Translations under genes and position numbers: made by a program | Assembly (NCBI RefSeq): GCF_003254275.1 | Contig: NZ_QKZK01000027.1 | Span: 18,289-50,870 of the forward strand | DNA: 32,582 nt | Direction of reading: 5' to 3' | Source of the DNA: Breznakibacter xylanolyticus | GTDB taxonomy: Bacteria > Bacteroidota > Bacteroidia > Bacteroidales > Marinilabiliaceae | The notes under the pieces: model-generated | Seen by the model: the letters and a program-made list of their open reading frames with translations, nothing else | What the model was told of the DNA's origin: nothing | The model's database searches: none | Shown here: positions 1-6,750 of the stretch, in pieces | Layout: every line of letters begins with the position of its first letter | Numbering within the stretch: position 1 is the stretch's first letter

Positions 1-51
1 TTGATTTCGTGCTTTCATATTTTGTTTACCCACAGGATTCGACATAGAGCC
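1..51 (+). mobile_element. Right end of MITE-like element, copy C (cut by window edge)
   Basis: The first 51 bases match the last 51 bases of the full elements at 3417-3732 and 22362-22677, ending in the same terminal TAGAGCC. The rest of this copy lies outside the window. The 8 bases after it (AAGAAAAT) would be its right target duplication, but the left one cannot be seen. Confidence 0.85.
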
Positions 52-365
52 AAGAAAATCATACTGGAGCGTTCTTGCATTCTTCCATTCTATCATCACG
101 GAAAAACAATAAACGAAAAAAGCAGTATCAATCCCCGGATCATTACGCATTGCGATAAAGGCGGAAATTTGCATGTTAAAGCCACTAATCCGATGCGGAT
201 ATTTTGCGATTGGGATGAAGTTATTTTTACTTACCGACAATTTGAGACCGTATTTATGCGGATTTACGAGCGATATCAAACCTTTCAGCACCACTCACCC
301 GAAGTAGATGTTGTATCAAATCCGGCTCCATCTTTTGGTTATTCATATCAAACCTATTATCCACA
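52..365. other. Intergenic region upstream of the helicase gene
   Basis: About 314 bases between the repeat end and the helicase start. A reading frame runs through it from a TTG inside the repeat to base 369, but its first part is repeat sequence, it overlaps the helicase start, and its product looks like no protein I recognise, so I treat it as non-coding. No convincing Bacteroidota promoter (TTTG plus TAnnTTTG at about 20 bp) was found. The region presumably holds the leader of the helicase gene. Confidence 0.4.
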
Positions 366-3155
366 ATGAAAACCCAGCCCCAACAAGAAACTATTGACTC
401 ACCAACACCCCACACCATCAAACATTTCCCCCCCGGCATCACCTTTAAACATCCCTGGCGCACATATCAACAAAGGGTTCTCGACCAACTGAAGTTTCAC
501 CTGCACGACAACCATCTACACATCATTGCCCCTCCCGGTTCGGGTAAGACAGTGCTGGGACTGGAAGTGGTGTTGCGGCTCAATAAGCCGGTGCTGATTT
601 TGGCTCCGACCCTTGCCATTCGCAATCAGTGGATTCAACGTTTTTGCGAGCTCTTTTTGCAGACCGAAGTGACTCCCGAGTGGATTTCACGTGACATCCG
701 TCGCCCCGGGCTGATGACTGTGATTACCTATCAGGGATTACACGCTGCCTGCAACAATCTACCCCAGCACGAGCAGACAGATGAAGACGATGTGAATGAG
801 GAAGACGAAATCGCAGATGAATGCGTGGGTGCAACCCCAAAAAACAACGGTCAACTCGAAGCGATTGCCAACTTATTGAAACAACAGGGCACTGACACGA
901 TAGTGGCCGACGAAGCCCATCACCTGAAAAATGAGTGGTGGCATACATTGCATCGTCTCAAAGCCCTTTTGACACCGACCATTGTGGGGTTAACGGCCAC
1001 GCCGCCCTATGATGTTTCGGTGGCCGAGTGGATGCGCTACAGCGAACTCAACGGCCCGGTGGATGCCGAAATCACCATTCCGGAACTGGTACGAGCCGGC
1101 GATTTATGCCCACACCAAGACCATGTATATTTTACAGAGCCGACGCCCGATGAGAATCATCGCATCATGACCTTTCGTACCGATATGGATCGGTTGCTGT
1201 CGGAGATCATTCAGGATCCGGTGCTTGAACAAGCCATGCAAAGTCATCCGGCCTGGTTACGCCCCATCGAAGAACTCAACTGGATATACAACAATTTGGA
1301 GATTTTTGCAGCCATACTGGTTTTTCTCCACGCCAAAGGGGTGCTCATCCCCCCCACGCATCTGGACATCATTGGCGATAAAGATCACCCCATTCCGCCA
1401 ATGGATCACCTGTGGTGCCAGCGATTGCTCACTTACTACATCTATCAGGAAAAGACACACTTTACGGCGTTCGACACGCACCGTCAACATCTTGAAAACA
1501 AGCTAAAGCATCATGGCGCCATCGACAAAAAACAAATCGACTTTTGTTTTAGCAAACGGCTGGCCGGAGTCCTCAACACCAGCATCAGCAAACTAAGGGG
1601 CATTGAGCGCATTGTGGCCTTTGAGCACCAACAAATGGGAGCCCAATTACGCATGGTGATTCTCACCGACTACATCCGCAAAGAAGCGTGGGTGAATGCG
1701 GCCGAAAATAACGCACCGATCAACAAGCTGGGCGTGTTGCCAATTTTTGAACTACTGCGACGCCAGTCGGGACAAACGTTGAAATTGGGCATCCTCACCG
1801 GCAGCCTGATTGTCATTCCCCGCACGGCCTTAGAAGCATTGGCGCATGAAGCACAGCGAAGTGGCATTGCGGCCATCGGGCACACTCCGGTTCCCTTCGA
1901 CCACCACTATGTGACCATCGACGAGAGTGACCGTCTCAGGCATGATATGGTGGGACTGGTCACCCGTTTGTTTGAGCAAGGCGAAATAGAGGTTTTGGTG
2001 GGCACTAAGTCGCTGTTGGGCGAAGGATGGGATGCGCCGGCCATCAATGCCCTTGTGATGGCCAGTTATGTGGGATCGTTTGTGTTGTCGAACCAGATGC
2101 GGGGACGCGCCATACGTACGCAACCGGGAAATGCCGGCAAGACAGCCAATATATGGCATCTGGTATGTTTGGACAACACGTCGGCCGACGGGGGCAACGA
2201 CCTGGAGCTGCTCAAACGCCGTTTCCGTGGGTTTACCGGGCCATGTTACCACAGTGGTGCTTCCATCGAAAATGGCATTGGGCGACTGAACCTGCCCGAA
2301 AAAATTGGACACATCAACGGTTCGCAGCACAATGCACAAACCCTTGAGCAAGCCGCCAATCGGCCCGCACTTGCCCAAAAATGGAATCAGGCATTGGCGA
2401 ACGGGGTGCGTTTGATTGATGAAATTACCTTTCCTGAAGCCATCAGACGCAACTCGACCCGTCGCAAAGTTTTTTACACCCGTCGCACCATCGCCACCCT
2501 TATGTTTGAGCTCATCATGGCCGGAATGGTATTTCTAAAGGATATGCTCATTAAAATGGGCACGCACACCCAACGCATCGATTCGCTGAAGGACTTTTTT
2601 ACCTGGATGAGCGTGGCCGGCACCATTGGGTTGGTTTATTTTGGACGTCAAACCTATGTGTCGCTCAAATATTATTTAAAATATCGCGATATCGCGGCCG
2701 ACATCGGGCGCATTGCGCAAGCATTGCTCCATACGCTCGCGGAGGCCGGTCTGCTTCAAACGCCGGTTGCCGAGCTGAAAGCCGAAACCGGCACCGACCT
2801 GTATGGCTCCCTGACGTGTCATTTAAAAGGGGGCACGTCCTACGACGAATCGTTGTTCATCAATGCCATCGGTGAGATTGTGTCGCCCATCAACAATCCG
2901 CGTTATGTGATCATCCGCAAGCATCAATTCATGGGAATCAAGACACAAATTGATTTTCATGCCGTGCCCGAAGTGTTGGGTAAAAACAAGCGAACGGCCG
3001 ACATCTTTCTCAAGCACTGGAAAAAACAGGTTGGCGCTACCGAGATGGTTTTCACCAAGTACTATCAGGGGCGCAAACAATTAATACATGCACGCATGCA
3101 CGCTTTTGCCAACCAATTTGAAAATGCGTCGATTCGCAAAAACATTTGGCGATAG
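366..3155 (+). CDS. SF2 DEAH-box helicase with hydrophobic C-terminal region
   Basis: A 929-residue superfamily 2 helicase, expected to use ATP to move on or remodel nucleic acid. Visible motifs are Walker A APPGSGKT (about 55-62), a DEAH box (182-185) followed by GLTATPP (about 208-214), and in the second RecA-like lobe GTKSLLGEGWDAP (about 546-558) and QMRGRAIR (about 577-584). An acidic insert (about 139-152) lies before the DEAH box. After the helicase core, two hydrophobic stretches (about 706-726 and 742-763) could be membrane helices, followed by about 165 residues that I do not recognise. The start ATG at 366 leaves about 55 residues before Walker A, which is normal. The gene stands alone between two repeat copies, with no nuclease or methylase beside it, so a role in defence or restriction is not supported. 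The helicase call is firm; the substrate and location are unknown. Confidence 0.85.
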   Translation: MKTQPQQETIDSPTPHTIKHFPPGITFKHPWRTYQQRVLDQLKFHLHDNHLHIIAPPGSGKTVLGLEVVLRLNKPVLILAPTLAIRNQWIQRFCELFLQTEVTPEWISRDIRRPGLMTVITYQGLHAACNNLPQHEQTDEDDVNEEDEIADECVGATPKNNGQLEAIANLLKQQGTDTIVADEAHHLKNEWWHTLHRLKALLTPTIVGLTATPPYDVSVAEWMRYSELNGPVDAEITIPELVRAGDLCPHQDHVYFTEPTPDENHRIMTFRTDMDRLLSEIIQDPVLEQAMQSHPAWLRPIEELNWIYNNLEIFAAILVFLHAKGVLIPPTHLDIIGDKDHPIPPMDHLWCQRLLTYYIYQEKTHFTAFDTHRQHLENKLKHHGAIDKKQIDFCFSKRLAGVLNTSISKLRGIERIVAFEHQQMGAQLRMVILTDYIRKEAWVNAAENNAPINKLGVLPIFELLRRQSGQTLKLGILTGSLIVIPRTALEALAHEAQRSGIAAIGHTPVPFDHHYVTIDESDRLRHDMVGLVTRLFEQGEIEVLVGTKSLLGEGWDAPAINALVMASYVGSFVLSNQMRGRAIRTQPGNAGKTANIWHLVCLDNTSADGGNDLELLKRRFRGFTGPCYHSGASIENGIGRLNLPEKIGHINGSQHNAQTLEQAANRPALAQKWNQALANGVRLIDEITFPEAIRRNSTRRKVFYTRRTIATLMFELIMAGMVFLKDMLIKMGTHTQRIDSLKDFFTWMSVAGTIGLVYFGRQTYVSLKYYLKYRDIAADIGRIAQALLHTLAEAGLLQTPVAELKAETGTDLYGSLTCHLKGGTSYDESLFINAIGEIVSPINNPRYVIIRKHQFMGIKTQIDFHAVPEVLGKNKRTADIFLKHWKKQVGATEMVFTKYYQGRKQLIHARMHAFANQFENASIRKNIWR

Positions 3156-3416
3156 GCGCCCAAATTGGTTGTGACTGCACGTGAGGAACCACAGAGTCAA
3201 AATAAACGCTGAGGCTCGAAGGCGCTGAGTTGGTTTGAATATGTAGATTGCGTTTAAATATGAAAGCAGATAACTCAGCATTTAATCATCGTCCTCTATT
3301 TAACGAACTAAGAACTAGCGCTGAGTTGCAGTGAGATAAGATGAGAGCCCGTGAGGAGAAGAAGCCTCATTGCCACTCGGTAAAAGAGTTATATAGTAGC
3401 ATCCATTGAAAAAACT
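3156..3416. repeat. Degenerate intergenic repeat (CACAGAGTCAAAATAAACGC type)
   Basis: Non-coding. Bases about 3189-3281 share phrases with about 10975-11096: CACA(G/A)AGTCAAAATAAAC(G/A)CTGAGGC, then GGCGCT(G/A)AGTT, TTGCGTTTAAATA and CAGATAACTCA. The two copies differ by insertions and substitutions, so they are old members of a dispersed family. A shorter related stretch (GCGGATAACTCAAACGAG) lies at about 20580-20602. No gene or hairpin terminator is evident after the helicase stop. Confidence 0.5.
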
Positions 3417-3732
3417 GGCTCTGTTCTGATTTGTGTGGGTAATCATAAGTATCAATTCTCTCAGGCCAATATTTCGTGCCCTCTAGCCGGGCGGGCTCTT
3501 ACTTTTTGGCTACAGCCCCAAAAAGTAAGCAAAAAAGGCCGCCGCTAACGTAAAATGGCTAAAAATCATAGACCCTCGCTAAAATCTGCGAACTCGCAAG
3601 CTCAAACAGCGCATATTTTTTAACGCTCAGGCCTATGATTTTTTTAACGCCATTTTCCGAAGGCGGCTTAGTTACCTTGTGTTGATTTCGTGCTTTCATA
3701 TTTTGTTTACCCACAGGATTCGACATAGAGCC
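3417..3732 (+). mobile_element. MITE-like non-autonomous element, copy A (316 bp)
   Basis: Non-coding element of 316 bp, differing from the copy at 22362-22677 at only about 5 positions. Its ends are imperfect inverted repeats (19 of 26 positions by eye), starting GGCTCTG and ending TAGAGCC and sharing an inner GTGGGTAA. Flanks AAAAAACT (3409-3416) and AAAAACCT (3733-3740) look like an 8-bp target duplication with one mismatch. Inside are a perfect 12-bp stem (3498-3509 with 3518-3529) followed by CAAAAAA, and a larger palindrome (about 3537-3572 with 3629-3669). No transposase is present, so it would need one in trans. GG-starting ends with 8-bp duplications occur in several IS families (ISL3, IS1595, IS6), so the parent family is undecided. 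It ends about 40 bp before the regulator gene. Confidence 0.85.
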
Positions 3733-3771
3733 AAAAACCTGTTCAAAAACACCTTGTCCGTTTAAAAATAA

Positions 3772-4359
3772 ATGATGTATTTCAAGGTTTCAAAAACCAA
3801 TGACATGGAAAGTTCCACTATCGAAATCGCCGAACGACTCAGAGGGCTGCGCGAAAGCCTCAACATCAGCGTCGAACAAATGGCCGAGCGATGCCAATTA
3901 GAGGCACAACAATACCAACAATATGAAACCGGGCATCAGGACATCCCCATTGGCGTGCTTCACACCATTGCCCATGCCTGCCACATTGAACTCACGGCAC
4001 TTCTCTCGGGCGAAGAGCCGCTCATGCACGCCTATGCCCTCACGCGCAAAATGCAAGGGCCGTCCATCGACCGCATTGCGGCCTATGAGTACGAATCGCT
4101 GGCTGCCAACTTTAAGCAGCGCAAAGCCGATCCTTTTTTAGTGACCGTGGCGCCCGTGGATGCCCACACGCCCATGAGCCTCAACCGCCATGCCGGACAG
4201 GAGTTCAATTACATCCTTAAAGGGCGTCTTAAATTGTTGCTCAATGGCAAAGAGATGATTCTTGAAACCGGCGATTCCATCTATTTTGATGCCAATCAGC
4301 CCCACGGCATGATTGCCCTCGACAATCAGGATTGTCAGTTTTTAGCAGTTATTATTTAA
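3772..4359 (+). CDS. XRE-family transcriptional regulator with C-terminal cupin domain
   Basis: A 195-residue two-domain regulator. Residues about 15-75 form a lambda-repressor-like helix-turn-helix (EIAERLRGLRESLNISVEQM and following). Residues about 110-195 form a cupin barrel (HAGQEFNYILKGRLKLLLNG, then GDSIYFDANQPHG), the usual sensor part of such regulators. The first ATG at 3772 is followed by ATG at 3775 and by one at 3805 (MESSTIEIAERL); the HTH is complete from 3805, so that later start is equally plausible. The stop lies 10 bp before the acyl-CoA synthetase start, so the two are almost certainly co-transcribed. By analogy with other XRE-cupin proteins it probably controls its own operon in response to a small molecule, perhaps an organic acid or acyl-CoA. 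The ligand is inference. Confidence 0.88.
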   Translation: MMYFKVSKTNDMESSTIEIAERLRGLRESLNISVEQMAERCQLEAQQYQQYETGHQDIPIGVLHTIAHACHIELTALLSGEEPLMHAYALTRKMQGPSIDRIAAYEYESLAANFKQRKADPFLVTVAPVDAHTPMSLNRHAGQEFNYILKGRLKLLLNGKEMILETGDSIYFDANQPHGMIALDNQDCQFLAVII

Positions 4360-4369
4360 TCATCATCCC

Positions 4370-6043
4370 ATGCAGTTATATAAGAAATTTCTGGCTCAGC
4401 CGGAATTCAATTCATTAAGCGATTTTCAACAAAACTTCAAAATCAACGTTCCCGCCAATTTCAATTTTTCATACGACATTCTGGATGTGTATGCCCATCA
4501 GGAACCCGCTAAAACGGCGTTGATATGGACCAATGATATAAACGAAAAACGCACCTTTACATTTGCCGAGCTGAAGGCAGCCACCGACCGTACCGCCTCG
4601 TTTTTTCAACAAATGGGCATTGGCAGGGGCGATAAGGTGATGCTCATCCTCAAACGTCGTTACGAATTTTGGTTTGCCTGCCTGGCCTTGCACAAACTGG
4701 GAGCAGTGGCCATTCCGGCCACCCATTTGCTCACCGACAAGGACATCACTTACCGTTGCCAGGCTGCTGACATCAAAGCCATCGTGAGCGTGGGCGATGC
4801 GGGGGTGATTGAGCACATCGAAAAATCCAAACCCTCCTGCCCTACCCTCACCACCCTCATCTCGGTAGGACCACTGGTTCCCGACGGGTGGCACAGTTTT
4901 GAGGCCGGCATGGCCGCCGCGCCTCCGTTTGTGAAACCTGAGCTTCCGTCGGTCAACAGCGACATCATGTTTTTGTACTTCACCTCGGGCACCACCGGCA
5001 ATCCAAAAATGGTGGCGCACGATTTCACCTATCCCCTGGGTCATATCATCACGGCGGTATTTTGGCACAACGTGCAGGAAAATGGCTGCCATCTCACGGT
5101 GGCCGACACCGGGTGGGCCAAAGCCGTGTGGGGCAAAATGTATGGCCAAATGATGGCGGGATGCTCCATTTTTGTTTACGACCACGACAAGTTCGACCCC
5201 GCTGACATGTTGCAGGTACTGTCCGACAACCGGGTGACTTCGTTTTGCGCGCCGCCCACGGTGTTCCGCTTCATGATACGCGAGGACTTTTCAAAATACG
5301 ATTTGTCGGCGCTCCAATATTGCACCACGGCCGGCGAAGCACTGAGTCCATCGGTGTTTCAAACCTTTTACGACCGCACGGGCATCAAACTCATGGAAGC
5401 CTTTGGACAAACCGAAACCACCGTGCAACTGGGGACCTTTGTGTGGATGGATTCTAAGCCCGGCTCCATGGGTGTACCCTCGCCGGCCTATCGCATCGAG
5501 CTTCACAAACCCGATGGTTCGCTGTGCGAAGATGGCGAGCAGGGTCAAATTGTCATTCGGGTGGACAACGAACGCCCCGTGGGTCTCTTCATGGGTTATC
5601 ACCGCGATGCGCAACGCACCAACGAAGTGCTGTGCGATGGGTTGTACTATACCGGCGACATTGCCTGGCGCGACGAGGAAGGCTATTACTGGTTTGTGGG
5701 GCGTGCCGATGATGTGATTAAAAGTTCGGGCTACCGCATTGGCCCCTTCGAGGTCGAGAGTGCCCTGATGACCCACCCCGCCGTGGTGGAATGTGCCGTG
5801 ACGGGCGTTCCCGACGATGTGAGAGGTCAAATTGTGAAGGCCACCATTGTGCTGGCTCCTGCTTACAAGCCGGGCAATGCGGCTCTGATGGAGGAGATTC
5901 AAAACCATGTCAAACAGGTGACTGCCCCCTACAAGTACCCCCGCATCATCGACTTTGTAGAGGTGCTACCCAAAACCATCAGCGGCAAAATCAGACGCGT
6001 GGAGCTGCGCGATGCGGACACGCCCTCACAAAGCAAAAAATAA
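4370..6043 (+). CDS. AMP-forming acyl-CoA synthetase (acetyl-CoA synthetase-like)
   Basis: A 557-residue ANL-superfamily ligase. It should adenylate a carboxylic acid with ATP and pass it to CoA. Signature motifs are all present: YFTSGTTGNPK (203-213, phosphate loop), FGQTET (345-350), YYTGD (426-430, ribose-binding Asp), GRADDVIKSSGYRIGPFEVE (444-463, hinge and CoA region) and PKTISGKIRR (534-543) with the catalytic Lys540. Length and motifs fit the acetyl/medium-chain acyl-CoA synthetase group rather than phenylacetate ligases. The acid cannot be read from sequence. It follows the XRE-cupin regulator by 10 bp, which suggests inducible use of a particular acid. No hairpin terminator is visible directly after the stop. 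Confidence 0.92.
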   Translation: MQLYKKFLAQPEFNSLSDFQQNFKINVPANFNFSYDILDVYAHQEPAKTALIWTNDINEKRTFTFAELKAATDRTASFFQQMGIGRGDKVMLILKRRYEFWFACLALHKLGAVAIPATHLLTDKDITYRCQAADIKAIVSVGDAGVIEHIEKSKPSCPTLTTLISVGPLVPDGWHSFEAGMAAAPPFVKPELPSVNSDIMFLYFTSGTTGNPKMVAHDFTYPLGHIITAVFWHNVQENGCHLTVADTGWAKAVWGKMYGQMMAGCSIFVYDHDKFDPADMLQVLSDNRVTSFCAPPTVFRFMIREDFSKYDLSALQYCTTAGEALSPSVFQTFYDRTGIKLMEAFGQTETTVQLGTFVWMDSKPGSMGVPSPAYRIELHKPDGSLCEDGEQGQIVIRVDNERPVGLFMGYHRDAQRTNEVLCDGLYYTGDIAWRDEEGYYWFVGRADDVIKSSGYRIGPFEVESALMTHPAVVECAVTGVPDDVRGQIVKATIVLAPAYKPGNAALMEEIQNHVKQVTAPYKYPRIIDFVEVLPKTISGKIRRVELRDADTPSQSKK

Positions 6044-6216
6044 GTCGCTTAGATGCTGCGGAACTAGGAAGTGCAAGAGTGCAGGAGTGCAGCAGTACCA
6101 TGATTCAATGACGTTTAGTTCATGATTTGTTAGCATTCAATGAATTTTCATGTCTAAAAATCTTATCGGGCTTGACCTTTCGTGCTTGTTCTTTAGTGTC
6201 TTTAGGTACTAAAGAA

Positions 6217-6381
6217 CGGTGGAAGAAGGTCAGCAAACCTTCTTTCGCCCCGATTGGGGCGAAGGGTTAACGGATGCCACAAATTGCTACCGATATTTGC
6301 CCCCGATGGGGGGGGAATTGCTCAGAATAGTATTATTTTGATGTATATGTGAGCACGGATTGCAAATCCGCGCTAGCGAGG
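6217..6381 (+). repeat. Direct repeat unit 1 (about 165 bp)
   Basis: This stretch is repeated at 6431-6593 with a handful of substitutions and a 2-base indel in the GATGTATATGTGAG segment. Inside are AAGGTCAGCAAACCTTCTTT, GGGGCGAAGGGTTAACGG, a CCCCCGATGGGGGG palindrome and, at its end, one copy of the 26-bp palindromic repeat. It is non-coding and of unknown function. Confidence 0.85.
6353..6378 (+). repeat. 26-bp palindromic repeat, copy 1
   Basis: The unit begins GCACGGATT and ends CGCTAGCG. Its core CGGATT-GCA-AATCCG is a perfect 6-bp hairpin, extendable to about 10 bp with one G/A difference between arms. It is identical to the copies at 6392-6417, 6565-6590 and 20514-20539, all outside genes. 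Confidence 0.85.
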
Positions 6382-6391
6382 TGTTGTGGCA

Positions 6392-6417
6392 GCACGGATT
6401 GCAAATCCGCGCTAGCG
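6392..6417 (+). repeat. 26-bp palindromic repeat, copy 2
   Basis: Identical to copy 1 and 39 bp downstream of it. It sits in the spacer between the two large direct repeat units rather than inside one of them, so it was added or kept separately. Confidence 0.85.
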
Positions 6418-6430
6418 AGGCACCAAAGCT

Positions 6431-6593
6431 CGGTAGAAGAAGGTCAGCAAACCTTCTTTCGACCCGAATGGGGCGAAGGGTTAACGGATGCCACAAATTG
6501 CTACCGATATTTGCCCCCGATGGGGGGGGAATTGCTCAGAATGGTATTATTTTGATATATGTGAGCACGGATTGCAAATCCGCGCTAGCGAGG
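6431..6593 (+). repeat. Direct repeat unit 2 (about 163 bp)
   Basis: Second copy of the unit at 6217-6381, in the same orientation. It is preceded by AAAGCTCGGTA, a phrase that also begins the inverted repeat at 11311-11322, which suggests that these non-coding elements share a family origin. Confidence 0.85.
6565..6590 (+). repeat. 26-bp palindromic repeat, copy 3
   Basis: Identical to copies 1, 2 and 4. It lies at the end of direct repeat unit 2, in the position that copy 1 holds in unit 1. Confidence 0.85.
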
Positions 6594-6750
6594 AGACTAG
6601 AATTCGTGTAATTGGTGGACAAAAAAATCGGTCGGTATTCTTAGTCGGGTCATTCAATCTGTCGGAAGTCTAAAAATCGTCATCTCATGATTCGAATGAA
6701 ATGACAATGAACTTGAAGTGTTCATCCTATACCGATTCACAGCGTTCGCG

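Larger units (their letters stand above)
6044..6750. other. Repeat-rich intergenic region
   Basis: About 700 bp between convergent operons with no credible gene. It holds an 8-bp tandem triplet (AGTGCAAG, AGTGCAGG, AGTGCAGC; about 6071-6094), a perfect 10-bp stem with 10-base loop (6188-6197 with 6208-6217), two copies of a roughly 164-bp direct repeat, and three copies of a 26-bp palindromic repeat. Several short open frames on both strands come from these repeats. No clear terminator with a T-run was found for either flanking operon. Confidence 0.6.

Noticed and set aside
1-369. 122-codon open frame at the left edge
   Set aside because: It starts with TTG inside a repeated element that is non-coding elsewhere, overlaps the helicase start and shows no recognisable protein features.
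366-3155. Restriction-modification or anti-phage system around the DEAH helicase
   Set aside because: No methylase, nuclease, specificity subunit or known defence partner lies nearby; the next genes are a metabolic regulator and a ligase.
1-3740. Helicase gene as cargo of a composite transposon bounded by MITE copies C and A
   Set aside because: Copy A has its own near-perfect 8-bp target duplication on both sides, so it inserted alone. The outer flank of copy C cannot be seen.
4469-5185. 238-codon frame on the minus strand opposite the acyl-CoA synthetase
   Set aside because: It lies fully antisense to conserved ligase motifs and its product is rich in His, Gly and Arg, as expected of a chance frame.
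6353-6590. CRISPR array
   Set aside because: Only three repeats, unequal spacing (39 and 173 bp), spacers that are themselves repeated, a fourth copy 14 kb away, and no cas genes.
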